Shown in pieces: positions 49,855 to 59,065 of a DNA stretch of 64,000 nt. Each line of letters opens with the position of its first letter. Within the stretch, counting starts at the first letter, position 1. Origin of the DNA: Pseudarthrobacter sp. NBSH8 (GTDB lineage: Bacteria; Actinomycetota; Actinomycetes; Actinomycetales; Micrococcaceae); NCBI RefSeq assembly GCF_014217545.1, contig NZ_CP043178.1, positions 1,240,001 through 1,304,000 of the forward strand. Reading direction: 5' to 3'. A program made the position numbers and the translations under genes. Below the pieces are notes generated by a model. It was not told the DNA's origin and did no database searches. It worked only from the letters and a program-made list of their open reading frames with translations.

Positions 49855-52451
49855 GCTCCGCACCGGATCTCCGGCCGCGCCCGCAGCAGCGGCAGTACGA
49901 ATCATCGTTCGCCGACGGCCGTCCGGTCTGGCATTTTGTGCTCGACGCCGGCGCCCTCACCGTTCTGCTGGGGTTGGGCCTGTTGGGCTTCAGCCTCAGC
50001 TTCGGCGGTGACCCCTACTACTTGGTCTCGGGCTCCGGCGGTATCCTCCTGGGCCTCGGCATCGCCGCCGCCAACGCGCACCTTCGCCTGGGGTTACTGA
50101 TCACCACGGCCCTCGCGCTCGGCGCATACCTCGTGTTCGGCACGCTCCTCGCAGTCCCGGATGCGGCGATCGCAGGCTTTGTTCCCAGCCTTGACTCCTT
50201 GCGGACCCTGCTCCTGGGCGTTGTGTTCGCCTGGAAGGACATGCTCACGGTGGGCGTTCCGGTGGGGTCTGCCGGCGGCGTCCTGATCGTCCCGTTCCTG
50301 AGTTCGCTGCTTACTGCATTGGTGTCCGGCATCCTCACATGGCGCCTGAAATCCCCATACTGGCCGCTGCTTCCCGTTCTGGTGCTATTCATTACAGGTA
50401 TCGCGTTCAGCACCACCGCCGCCTTCCTCACGGTGGAACGCGGCATCGGGCTTACCGTCATAGGGATCGCCTGGGCCACGTTCCGCCGCGACGCGCTGCG
50501 GCGCAGCGACACCCGCAAAGTGTCGGTCAACCGTCCGCAGACCGATGCCGCCACGGCCCAGCGGGCCAAGCTCCGCCGGCTGGGCACCGCAGCCGCCGTG
50601 ATCGCCGCAAGCGTCGCCGTTACCGCGGTGGCGGCGCCCCTGGTCACCGCCGGCGGTGACCGGAAGGTCCTGCGCAACGTGGTGGTCCCGCCGTTCGACC
50701 CCAAGGACTACATCACACCCCTGGCCAGCTTCCGGACGTTCGTCAAGGACAAAAAAGACGACACCCTGTTTGTAGTCAAAGGACTGCCCAGGGAAGGCCG
50801 GGTCAGGCTGGGGGCCCTGGATGCCTTCAACGGAACCAACTACAACATGGACCCCCACGGCTCCGGCAGCTTCAGCAAAGTGGGGGACACCGAATCCATC
50901 AACACCCTGGCCGACACCTCGGGCATCGTCCCGTCGAATGACTACTCCATTGACATCACCATCGGGGACTACCAGGGCTATTTTGTCCCGGGCGGCCGGA
51001 AGACCACCGGCCTGAGCTTTGACCAGAGTGCTTCCGCGGCGGCGTCGGGTCTCTACTTCAACGCTGGCACCGACACCGCTGTGACCACACAGGGCCTTTC
51101 CAAAGGCGACACCTACAGCGTCCAGGTGTCCGATCCGGTGAAGCTCGAACACGGCCAGCTGACCCAGTACGACTTCGCGAAGATCACGATGCCGGACGCC
51201 GTCGAGGTCCCTCCGGTGGTGGGGTCACAGGCCAACGACCTCTCAGCCGATGCGTCCACCGCGATTGACCGGGTCCGCCAGATCGAGGCACATTTCCAAA
51301 AGACGGGTGCCTTCAGCAACGGCCTGGTCGCTGACGGCCAGCTGCCCAGTGTGTCCGGCCACAGCTCGTCGCGGATCAGGAACCTCCTGACCGCCAAGCA
51401 GATGCTCGGCGATGACGAGCAGTATGCCGTGTCCATGTCGCTGATGCTCCGCCACCTGGGGATCCCGTCACGGGTGGTCATGGGCTTCTACCCCGATCCG
51501 ACCAGCCCGGAGAACGGTGCCGGTGAGGTAAAGATCACCGGCAAGGACGTCCACGCCTGGGTTGAGGTGGCGTTCGACCGGGTGGGGTGGGTCAGCTTCG
51601 ACCCCACGCCTCCCAAGGACAATGTCCCCATCCCGCCGGACCCCGAAAACAAGTCCAAACCCAAGCCGCAGGTGCTGCAGCCGCCGCCCCCGCCGCAGGA
51701 ACCGGCCGACCTGCCGCCGGATTCCTCGCCGGACGCCCTGGACGCCGACGAAAAGAAGAATAATCCATGGCTCTTCTGGGGTGCCCTTCTGGGGGCCCTG
51801 GGCATTGCCCTTATCCCGCTGTCCATCCTGGCGCTGCCGCTGCTGCTGATCGCGCTCCTGAAATCACGGCGCCGGAAGGCCCGCCTCACCGAGGGGCACC
51901 CTGCACAGCGGGTGGGAGGCGGCTGGAACGAGATGGTGAGCCTCGCCACGGACATGGGTGCCGGCATCGACACGCGTGCAACCCGTCGTGAAAGCGCGGT
52001 GGTGCTCGCTGACTCGTTCCCGGCCACCGGTCAGACCACCACCATGCTCGCGCACCGTGCGGATGCCTCCATCTTCGGCGCCGGCCAGCCCAGCGAGGAG
52101 GAAGTTCAGGAATACTGGACCATCGTGGACGGCTCGCTGAAGGAGATGACCGGGACTGTAGGGTTCTGGCGGCGCCAGCAGGCCCGCTTCTCGCCCCGGT
52201 CGCTGCTGGCCGATGGCCGCAACGCCCTTAAGCTGCGTGGCGCCAGGCTTGGGATAGGTCCGCTGGTGCGTCCTTCCGGCCACGGTTCCACCGGATGGCG
52301 GTCCGCCACCGGTAGGGTGGAGACCGGTCCGGACACTGCCCAAAATCCGAATCCGGCAGTTCAGGAAAGCGGAGCCGGGACCGCGGCGTCTCAGCCTGAT
52401 GAGTCCACCGTTCTCCGGAACCCTGGCAGGAAGAACCCCACTGAATCATGA
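49851..52451 (+). CDS. Transglutaminase-like (TgpA-type) membrane protein with Asp in place of the catalytic Cys
   Basis: An 866-residue protein. Six or so helices occupy residues about 25-270, followed by an extracytoplasmic transglutaminase-core domain, a Pro-rich stretch, one more helix (WLFWGALLGALGIALIPLSI) with a basic stop (KSRRRK), and a cytosolic tail. The core has GDDEQYAVSMSLMLRHLGIP, where the family normally has Cys at the third position (GxCE), so the nucleophile is Asp. The His (DVHAWVEV) and Asp (FDPTPP) of the triad remain. The tail ends with DESTVLRNPG (Thr853), a putative phosphorylation/FHA site. It overlaps both neighbours by 4 bp. Confidence 0.88.
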   Translation: MSSAPDLRPRPQQRQYESSFADGRPVWHFVLDAGALTVLLGLGLLGFSLSFGGDPYYLVSGSGGILLGLGIAAANAHLRLGLLITTALALGAYLVFGTLLAVPDAAIAGFVPSLDSLRTLLLGVVFAWKDMLTVGVPVGSAGGVLIVPFLSSLLTALVSGILTWRLKSPYWPLLPVLVLFITGIAFSTTAAFLTVERGIGLTVIGIAWATFRRDALRRSDTRKVSVNRPQTDAATAQRAKLRRLGTAAAVIAASVAVTAVAAPLVTAGGDRKVLRNVVVPPFDPKDYITPLASFRTFVKDKKDDTLFVVKGLPREGRVRLGALDAFNGTNYNMDPHGSGSFSKVGDTESINTLADTSGIVPSNDYSIDITIGDYQGYFVPGGRKTTGLSFDQSASAAASGLYFNAGTDTAVTTQGLSKGDTYSVQVSDPVKLEHGQLTQYDFAKITMPDAVEVPPVVGSQANDLSADASTAIDRVRQIEAHFQKTGAFSNGLVADGQLPSVSGHSSSRIRNLLTAKQMLGDDEQYAVSMSLMLRHLGIPSRVVMGFYPDPTSPENGAGEVKITGKDVHAWVEVAFDRVGWVSFDPTPPKDNVPIPPDPENKSKPKPQVLQPPPPPQEPADLPPDSSPDALDADEKKNNPWLFWGALLGALGIALIPLSILALPLLLIALLKSRRRKARLTEGHPAQRVGGGWNEMVSLATDMGAGIDTRATRRESAVVLADSFPATGQTTTMLAHRADASIFGAGQPSEEEVQEYWTIVDGSLKEMTGTVGFWRRQQARFSPRSLLADGRNALKLRGARLGIGPLVRPSGHGSTGWRSATGRVETGPDTAQNPNPAVQESGAGTAASQPDESTVLRNPGRKNPTES

Positions 52452-53941
52452 TGAACGAGGCCGAGCGCTGCCAGCGGTGCCAGCAACTGATCCGGGGCGG
52501 CGCCACGTTCTGCACGGCATGCGGTGCTCCGCTGCCCAACAGGGCGGCACGCAGCGGACTCAACGTGGACCACGCGCAGCGGGCTGTGATGGACCGTTCG
52601 GCGGCGCACGCCAGCCAGAATCCCGGTACTATCCCGGTAGTACAAACGGCTCCAGGGGGAGGAACGGGAATGGCAGCCAATCTTGAGCTTGCTCCGGCCA
52701 CGGCGGGGAAACGGCTCGGCGCAGCAGTGCTCGACTGGCTGGCCCCCGTCGCGGTCCTGGTGGTGACTTTCGCCATCGGGTTCGCGGGAATCACCCGCAC
52801 GCAAAGCAGCGGCTTCGTCATCTATGACACCGGCTCGCTGGTCCTGTTCGGCAGCATCGGCCTGGGGCTGACGCTGGTGTATTTGGTGGTGCTGATGGGC
52901 ATGGAGGCCCGCTCCGGGAAGACCCTCGGCAACCATGTCATGGGCATCCGCAGCGCTGACAAGGATGGTTACGCCCCCGGCGGCGGAGGTGTGTTCCTGC
53001 GCGGCGTCATCACAGGCGCGGGCATCATCCTGGCGCTCCTGGCCGCACTGGCTGTCGTCATCTTCAAATGGTTCGATGTGGCCGTCTTCATCCTCGGCCC
53101 GCTGCTGTCGATCGGCGCCGTGTGGGCCGTACTTGTGGTGGTTTCCAACACGTGGGACCGCAACGGCAGGCTCCGCGGCTGGCATGACACCGCTGCCAAA
53201 ACACTGGTGTTCGACGTCAAGGACGGCCGCAACCCCATCACCTCCGGCGGCATCCAGGGACCGTACAGTTTCGCGCCCCTGGACCTCCCTCCTGTCCAGC
53301 ACGTCGCCTCGCCAGTCGCGGGGGCAGCAAAGCCGCCCCAGGTTGTGAACGCCCAGGCGCCCGTCGCCCAGCCACCGGTGCAGCCATGGCAGCCGCCGGC
53401 CCAACAACCCGTGCAGCCGTACGCGCCGCAGCCGTCCGCACAGCCGTCCTTCGCACCCCAGCCGTACGCGCCGCCGTCGTCCGCTCCTTTTCAGACGCCG
53501 CACGCGCAGACTGCCGCCCCGGCGGTTCCCACGACGGCCGCCCAGTCCCAACCCGATGACGACCTCGACCGTACGCAGATGCGCGGCGGCGCAATGTATG
53601 AGGCGCCCGTCGCCGTGCTGCGGATAAAGCTCGACGACGGCCGGGACTTCCAGCTCGACCGCAATGTCCTGGTGGGCAGGAACCCCGTGGGCCAGACAGG
53701 GGAGCAGCAGGCCCAGCTGCTGGCGATCAGTGATCCCGGCCGCTCGATCTCCAAGACACACCTCCACCTGCTAACCGACGGTGCCGGCATTTGGGTGACT
53801 GACCGGAACTCCACCAACGGCAGCGCCGTCACCACGCCGGACGGCCTGCGCACGCCGCTGCCGCCGGGTGTGCCCGCTTTTGTCAGCCCGGGATCCACTG
53901 TCCACTTTGGTGACCGTTCCTTCCACCTAGGACAGGCATGA
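52448..53941 (+). CDS. Zinc-ribbon/RDD membrane/FHA domain protein
   Basis: A 497-residue protein. A zinc ribbon (Cys8, Cys11, Cys22, Cys25) lies at the N-terminus. An RDD membrane domain spans about 85-235 (GKRLGAAVLDWLAP; SGKTLGNHVMGIR), then come a Pro/Gln/Ala-rich linker (about 270-365) and a C-terminal FHA domain (about 395-490) with an apparently intact phosphothreonine pocket (VLVGRNP, RSISKTHLHL, RNSTNGS). Before the FHA is the acidic motif DDLDRTQMRGG, with Thr376 as a putative phospho-site. It may recruit the operon's proteins to the membrane by phospho-dependent binding. ATGA overlaps join it to both neighbours. Confidence 0.88.
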   Translation: MMNEAERCQRCQQLIRGGATFCTACGAPLPNRAARSGLNVDHAQRAVMDRSAAHASQNPGTIPVVQTAPGGGTGMAANLELAPATAGKRLGAAVLDWLAPVAVLVVTFAIGFAGITRTQSSGFVIYDTGSLVLFGSIGLGLTLVYLVVLMGMEARSGKTLGNHVMGIRSADKDGYAPGGGGVFLRGVITGAGIILALLAALAVVIFKWFDVAVFILGPLLSIGAVWAVLVVVSNTWDRNGRLRGWHDTAAKTLVFDVKDGRNPITSGGIQGPYSFAPLDLPPVQHVASPVAGAAKPPQVVNAQAPVAQPPVQPWQPPAQQPVQPYAPQPSAQPSFAPQPYAPPSSAPFQTPHAQTAAPAVPTTAAQSQPDDDLDRTQMRGGAMYEAPVAVLRIKLDDGRDFQLDRNVLVGRNPVGQTGEQQAQLLAISDPGRSISKTHLHLLTDGAGIWVTDRNSTNGSAVTTPDGLRTPLPPGVPAFVSPGSTVHFGDRSFHLGQA

Positions 53942-54840
53942 ACTCCCAGCCCGCCAGTGACCCAGCTGACGCAGACCACGGAACCGGCCTCAGCCTGAGT
54001 TACGGCTACGGTACGGACCGTGGGCTGCGCCGCGAATTGAACGAGGATTCCTTCATCGCCTCCGACCCCGTCTTCGCCGTGGCAGACGGCATGGGCGGAC
54101 ACGAAGCCGGCGAGATTGCCAGCGGCATGTGCGTGCGCGCCCTCGCTGCCATGCCGCAGCTCGCCACCGGGGAGCGGAGTGTCACGGCGGCAGTGCTCCA
54201 GCAATACCTGCTCCGCGCCGACAGCTCCATCCGGGAAGTGACCGGCGCCCGGGCCGGGACCACGCTCACCGGTGCCGTTGTGGTGGAACAGATGGGCATG
54301 CCGTACTGGCTGGTCATGAACATCGGGGATTCCCGCACGTACCGGCTGAGCCAAGGGCACTTTGAACAAGTCAGCGTGGACCATTCGGAGGTCCAGGAGC
54401 TCGTGGATGCCGGTGAAATCACGCCGGAGCAGGCCACCGTCCATCCCCGCCGCCACGTGGTGACGAGGGCGCTGGGCACCGGGGACGAGATCGAAGCTGA
54501 TTACTGGCTCCTGCCCGTTGAGGAGGGCGACCGGATCATGGTCTGCTCCGACGGACTCAATGGCGAACTCACGGACGAGCACATCTCCCGGATCCTGGGC
54601 ACCGTGGGACATCCGCAAGACGCCGTGGATGCCCTGATCCAGGCTGCGCTCCGCAATGGCGGAAGGGACAACGTCACCGTCATTGTGGTGGACGCCAGGA
54701 ACGTGATGAACGACGGCGGCGTCGCGATCACTGCGCCCCGCCCCGCCGCTGATGCTGCGGAGGAAGTCACACTGCCCCGGGGACAGATTGTTGACGCCAG
54801 CCGGCCGGCCGGCCAGGACGACGGAAGGGGGGAACGCTGA
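53938..54840 (+). CDS. PP2C family Ser/Thr protein phosphatase
   Basis: A 300-residue PstP/Stp1-type phosphatase that would reverse the action of the Ser/Thr kinase encoded downstream. All metal-binding motifs are present: NEDSF, VADGMGGHEAG, GTTLTGAVV, NIGDSRTYRL, CSDGLNGEL and GGRDNVTVIVVD. There is no membrane helix, unlike PstP. The C-terminal tail after residue 255 is disordered-like and contains EEVTLPRG (Thr278), which fits the Thr-X-X-Arg pattern of its neighbours. Its ATG overlaps the preceding stop by 4 bp. Confidence 0.93.
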   Translation: MNSQPASDPADADHGTGLSLSYGYGTDRGLRRELNEDSFIASDPVFAVADGMGGHEAGEIASGMCVRALAAMPQLATGERSVTAAVLQQYLLRADSSIREVTGARAGTTLTGAVVVEQMGMPYWLVMNIGDSRTYRLSQGHFEQVSVDHSEVQELVDAGEITPEQATVHPRRHVVTRALGTGDEIEADYWLLPVEEGDRIMVCSDGLNGELTDEHISRILGTVGHPQDAVDALIQAALRNGGRDNVTVIVVDARNVMNDGGVAITAPRPAADAAEEVTLPRGQIVDASRPAGQDDGRGER

Positions 54841-54841
54841 C

Positions 54842-56548
54842 ATGGCAACAGCAACATACAGTGCGGGCACGTGGCTGGGCGTTGTCCGGGCCAACACAGT
54901 TGTCCTCCTGGGGCCCGGGACCCCGCCCGCCCTGGTCCAGTCCCTGTGGGAGCTGCTGGAGCATGCCCCGGAAGTCCACGAAGTACTTCACGCCGTCACC
55001 AGCAGTTTCGGCGTTTCGCTGGCGCAGATACCGTCGTTCGGGATAGTCGATTCGGGCGACGCGCTCCGGGTCTTCCTTCGCGGCGACCTGGACCTGACCG
55101 TGCAGTTGCCCGGCGGCTCCCTGGACCTGAACGGGCGGGACGTCACCACCTGGACGGAGCGCCGGCTGGACACCCCCGCGTGGTACCGCATCACTGTAGC
55201 CGGGGACGGCCAGCCCGGGGACGTGTTGCCGCTCAGCGAAGGAGTGGTCCTGCTGGAGTCGCTGACAGTGTCGCTCACTGGAAGTCCGGTGGATGAAGCC
55301 ATGGCCCCGTCCGGCCTGCCCGCTGAGGACGGGGCACCCACCCTCGCCGTCGCCGTCGTCGTTGGAGCGGATGCTGAACCTGGGTCTGAACCAGCGCCCG
55401 TACATGGCCGGGAGGTCTCGACCGAAACCGTGATGGGGCTCATGGACGATGACGCCAACTTTGCTGCCGAAGCGCCGGAGCCCGGGCCGGACCAGGAGCC
55501 CGCTCCGGAGACCCCCGCCCATCCTGATCAGGTCCCGGCCCACGAAATGACCGGCAGCTATGACCACCTCTGGGAACGGACTGTTGTCCGCCGCATCGAG
55601 GACGCGGCGGTCCGGGACGAGCCCGAGGAAGATCACGGTGCCCCTGCGGCACCAGCCGACGCGGTGGTGGCACCGGTCGATGCGGCAGAGGCGAATGCAC
55701 CAGGGCAGTTGGAGGCAGCGGCCAGCCTGGCCCCTGCACAGCCGGCCAGCGAACCGGCAGGTCCACCCGTCACGCCGGCAGCAGCCGCGCCGCCTGCAGC
55801 CGCAGCCGCCGCCCGGATGATCGGCGGGCTCATCGACTCGGTCCCGTGGCGGACCGGCGGGAGCACACCTGCGACCCAGGCACCGCTGCCGTCCAAGCTG
55901 CCGGAGTTGAATCTGCCGCCGTCGAATCTGTCCCCTTCGAATCCGCCCACGGCGGACGTGCCGGCAGAAGTCCAAGCGGCAGACCCGGCTGCCTTGGACG
56001 GGGACCACGACGGCCACACGATCATGAAGAGCGACCTCACCGGAATGGCCGCGCATCCGGCCCCCGTTCCCGGGCCGGATTCCGCCGCCGGCCCGCTGGT
56101 GCTGGCCCGGGTCTGCGACCAGGGACACGCCAACCCGCCCACCCATGCGCGGTGCACTGCCTGCGGTTCGCCGTTGCCCGCCGATGCCGTCCAGGTGGCC
56201 CGGCCACGACTGGGCCGGATGCGGGTCTCGACGGGTGCACTGGTGGAACTTGACCAGTCGCTGGTCATTGGGCGGCAGCCGTCCGTTTCCCGGGTGCACG
56301 GTGGTGTTATGCCGAGGCTGGTCCAGGTGGCCAGCCCCAGCGGAGACATCTCGCGCTCCCACGTGGAAGTGCGGCTGGAGGGCTGGCACGTGATGCTCTG
56401 CGATCTTAAGGCCACAAACGGCACGGTCCTGGTCCGCGATGGCCAGCAGCCCCGCCGCCTGGCCCAGAACGAGATGGCTATCCTGCTCGACGGCGACGTC
56501 GCCGAATTGGGTGACGACATCTCATTGCGTTTTGAGGAGATTCCTTGA
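54842..56548 (+). CDS. FHA domain protein with zinc ribbon and long disordered linker
   Basis: A 568-residue protein. The first 150 residues form a compact alpha/beta domain without a recognised family (GTWLGVVRANTVVLLGPG). Residues about 175-415 are Ala/Pro/Glu-rich and disordered-like. A zinc ribbon follows (Cys425, Cys438, Cys441, with His429 a possible fourth ligand), then an FHA domain (about 470-560) with its pocket residues present (VIGRQPSVSR, ISRSHVEV, KATNGT). Two Thr-X-X-Arg/Lys motifs lie in the linker: ERTVVRRI (Thr247) and DGHTIMKSD (Thr393). ATG at 54842 lies 1 base after the PP2C stop, after AGGGGGGAAC. Likely a phospho-dependent adaptor. Confidence 0.85.
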   Translation: MATATYSAGTWLGVVRANTVVLLGPGTPPALVQSLWELLEHAPEVHEVLHAVTSSFGVSLAQIPSFGIVDSGDALRVFLRGDLDLTVQLPGGSLDLNGRDVTTWTERRLDTPAWYRITVAGDGQPGDVLPLSEGVVLLESLTVSLTGSPVDEAMAPSGLPAEDGAPTLAVAVVVGADAEPGSEPAPVHGREVSTETVMGLMDDDANFAAEAPEPGPDQEPAPETPAHPDQVPAHEMTGSYDHLWERTVVRRIEDAAVRDEPEEDHGAPAAPADAVVAPVDAAEANAPGQLEAAASLAPAQPASEPAGPPVTPAAAAPPAAAAAARMIGGLIDSVPWRTGGSTPATQAPLPSKLPELNLPPSNLSPSNPPTADVPAEVQAADPAALDGDHDGHTIMKSDLTGMAAHPAPVPGPDSAAGPLVLARVCDQGHANPPTHARCTACGSPLPADAVQVARPRLGRMRVSTGALVELDQSLVIGRQPSVSRVHGGVMPRLVQVASPSGDISRSHVEVRLEGWHVMLCDLKATNGTVLVRDGQQPRRLAQNEMAILLDGDVAELGDDISLRFEEIP

Positions 56549-58299
56549 GTTCCAAACGGCCGGTTGCGCCGCCGCCCCCCATCCCGGGGTTTACGTACAT
56601 CAGCCTGCTCGGCTCCGGCGGGTTCTCAGACGTCTACCTCTACGAACAGGACCGGCCGCGCCGGAAAGTGGCCGTCAAGGTCCTTCTGTCGGACCTGAAG
56701 ACCGAAGGTGCCCGGCGCAGGTTTGAGTCCGAGGCCAACCTGATGGCCCAGCTCTCCTCGCACCCGTACATCGTGACCATCTTCGAGGCGGAGGTCACCG
56801 AGGCAGGCCACTCCTACCTGGCCATGGAGTACTGCTCGAGGCCCAGCCTGGACGTCCGGTACCGCCGTCAGCGCTTCAGCGTTGATGAGGTTCTGGCCGT
56901 CGGCATCCAGGTGGCCTCCGCCGTCGAGACCGCGCACCGGGCCGGCATCGCCCACCGGGACATCAAGCCCGCGAACATCCTCGTGACCGACTACAACCGG
57001 CCGGCCCTGACGGACTTTGGGATCTCGGGCACCCTGGGCGGCGACGCCGACGACGACGCCGGGATGTCCATTCCGTGGTCCCCGCCGGAACAGTTCGCGG
57101 ATGGCCCCGTGGACGGCGTGATGGTGGATGTCTGGGCACTGGGCGCCACGCTGTACACACTGCTGGCCGGCAGGTCGCCGTTCGTGATGCCCGGTACTGA
57201 TAACTCCCAGCGCGAACTGATCTCGCGGATCACCAGCGCGGCATTGCCGCGCCTGGGCCGGGCCGACGTTCCAGAGTCACTGGAGCGGGCACTGTCCACG
57301 GCAATGGCCAAGTCTGCGGCGTCCCGGTACTCCTCAGCCCACGCGTTTGCCCTCGCCCTGCAGCGGATCCAGGCCGAACTGAACCTTTCGGTCACGCCCT
57401 TCGAGGTATTCGAAGAGCCGCAACTGGATGAAAACCACCCCGATGATGGCTTCGAGGAAACCCGCGTCCGGAGCATCGCGGCCATCGATCCGGAGCGGAC
57501 CGGCAGCGCCCCTACTTTCCCGGCACGTACCCGGCCCCAGGTTCCGGCCAACCTCTTTGCCGGCCAGCTGGCCGGCCAACAGGAGGGCCAGCGGGTGGGC
57601 GGCAGCCCGGACGGTAGCAGCCCCGCGGGCGAGTGGGCCCAGGCCACGATGCTCCGCGGCAGTGCACCGGCGGCGGGATACGGGTCCGTGCCGGACGCAA
57701 CTGTCCAGCGCCCAAGGCTCCTTCCTGCACATTCCGGACAGCAGTCCGGACAGCAGGCCGGCCTGTCGGCCGCGCCCGGCCACCGGGCGGCGGGGGCCGA
57801 GCCCGAGATCGACGCGACGATCAGCCGTCCCGCCCCGGTCGCCGAAGCCGCCCCCGAGGCGGCGCCCGACCACGGCAAGCGCAACGTGTGGCTCGCCGCG
57901 GCGGGCGGAACGCTGCTGGTCCTCGCCATCGTTGTCGGAATCGTGCTGGCGTCCTCAGCTCCGGCACCGAAGGTCGAAGAGCCCGGCCAAGTCAGCAAAC
58001 CCCCGGCGGATGCCCTCGACAATGGGACAGTCCCCGACGTCGCGGACCTGGCGGGGACCGTGGACGCTACCGGCAAGGCGACGTTCAGGTGGACTAATCC
58101 GCAGCCGAAGTCGGGCGACGCCTATAAGTGGCGGGTCTACGCGTTGGGCAACAACGGCGAGTACCAGTCCGCTGCCGAGCCAACCGCCCAGGTTGCGTTG
58201 AATCCGACGGAACCCACCTGTATCCAGGTGATGATCGTCAGGAGCGACGGCGCGTTCTCGCCTTTGGAAGAAGACTCGATCGCCTGCATCCGCAAGTGA
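56545..58299 (+). CDS. Transmembrane Ser/Thr protein kinase (PknB-like)
   Basis: A 584-residue Hanks-type kinase. The catalytic domain (about 18-280) has the glycine loop LGSGGFSDVYLY, the lysine in VAVKVLL, HRDIKPANIL and DFGIS, followed by SIPWSPPEQF in place of the usual GTPxYMAPE. A juxtamembrane region of about 165 residues carries four Thr-X-X-Arg sites (Thr306, Thr368, Thr386, Thr425). A helix at about 450-470 leads to an external domain of about 115 residues with FN3-like spacing (FRWTNPQP, YKWRVYALG) and no PASTA repeats. The start is TTG, preceded by GAGGAG, and overlaps the FHA gene's stop. Confidence 0.93.
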   Translation: MSSKRPVAPPPPIPGFTYISLLGSGGFSDVYLYEQDRPRRKVAVKVLLSDLKTEGARRRFESEANLMAQLSSHPYIVTIFEAEVTEAGHSYLAMEYCSRPSLDVRYRRQRFSVDEVLAVGIQVASAVETAHRAGIAHRDIKPANILVTDYNRPALTDFGISGTLGGDADDDAGMSIPWSPPEQFADGPVDGVMVDVWALGATLYTLLAGRSPFVMPGTDNSQRELISRITSAALPRLGRADVPESLERALSTAMAKSAASRYSSAHAFALALQRIQAELNLSVTPFEVFEEPQLDENHPDDGFEETRVRSIAAIDPERTGSAPTFPARTRPQVPANLFAGQLAGQQEGQRVGGSPDGSSPAGEWAQATMLRGSAPAAGYGSVPDATVQRPRLLPAHSGQQSGQQAGLSAAPGHRAAGAEPEIDATISRPAPVAEAAPEAAPDHGKRNVWLAAAGGTLLVLAIVVGIVLASSAPAPKVEEPGQVSKPPADALDNGTVPDVADLAGTVDATGKATFRWTNPQPKSGDAYKWRVYALGNNGEYQSAAEPTAQVALNPTEPTCIQVMIVRSDGAFSPLEEDSIACIRK

Positions 58300-58360
58300 C
58301 GGCAGAGCAGACCGGAAGCGGTAGTGAACGCGGGCACTGCCCAACGAGGAGGCACGGAAA

Positions 58361-59065
58361 ATGGGGGATCTAGCAATAGATTTCTGTGGTGAATGGTACG
58401 AACCGTCCGATGAGGAAATCTTCAACATCGGCCGGGAAGGCGATCTTGAAGTGGACGACAACCCGTACCTTCACCGCCAGTTCCTGCAGGTGGCCCGCTA
58501 CGACGGGATCTGGTGGCTGAGCAATGTGGGCGGGATGCTTTCCGCCACGGTTGCCGACGGTTCCGGCGGGATGCAGGCCTGGCTGTCGCCGGGTGCGCGG
58601 ATCCCGCTGGTGTTCAGCCACACAAACGTCATTTTCACCGCCGGTCCCACCACATATGAGTTCGCCGTCCACCTCAAGACGCCGTCGTTCCGCCAGGAAT
58701 CACGGGAGGACGACAGCAACGGCGACACCACAATCGGCCCCGTGGTCTTCACTGACTCCCAGCGGGCCCTCATTGTGGCTCTCGCCGAACCCATGCTCCG
58801 GCGGGAAGGGACCGGGTTCAGCGCCATCCCGTCCTCGGCTGCAGCGGCAAAGACCCTGGGCTGGGCACTCACCCGGTTCAACCGGAAGCTGGATAATGTC
58901 TGCGACAAACTTGACCGCGTGGGCGTGGTGGGCCTGCGCGGCGGCGGCGGGAAACTGGCCACCAACCGGCGCGCGAGGCTCGTCGAGCACGCCGTCACGT
59001 CCCACCTGGTCACGCCCGACGATTTGTACTTACTGGAAAAGATGAGGGGCGTGGACGAAGGATGA
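58361..59065 (+). CDS. FHA-like/winged-helix protein, unknown function
   Basis: A 234-residue cytoplasmic protein that I cannot place in a named family. The N-terminal 110 residues follow an FHA pattern (FNIGREGDLEVDD, YLHRQFLQV, WWLSNVGGML): the pocket Arg, His and Asn appear present, but the usual Ser before the histidine is replaced. Residues about 130-234 look like a winged helix (FTDSQRALIVALAEPML; LGWALTRFNRKLDNVCDKL; GVVGLRGGGGKLATNRRARL). It could be a transcription factor responding to the kinase, or an adaptor. AGGAGG precedes the ATG by 8 bases. Its stop overlaps the EssC-like gene's ATG by 4 bp. Confidence 0.78.
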   Translation: MGDLAIDFCGEWYEPSDEEIFNIGREGDLEVDDNPYLHRQFLQVARYDGIWWLSNVGGMLSATVADGSGGMQAWLSPGARIPLVFSHTNVIFTAGPTTYEFAVHLKTPSFRQESREDDSNGDTTIGPVVFTDSQRALIVALAEPMLRREGTGFSAIPSSAAAAKTLGWALTRFNRKLDNVCDKLDRVGVVGLRGGGGKLATNRRARLVEHAVTSHLVTPDDLYLLEKMRGVDEG

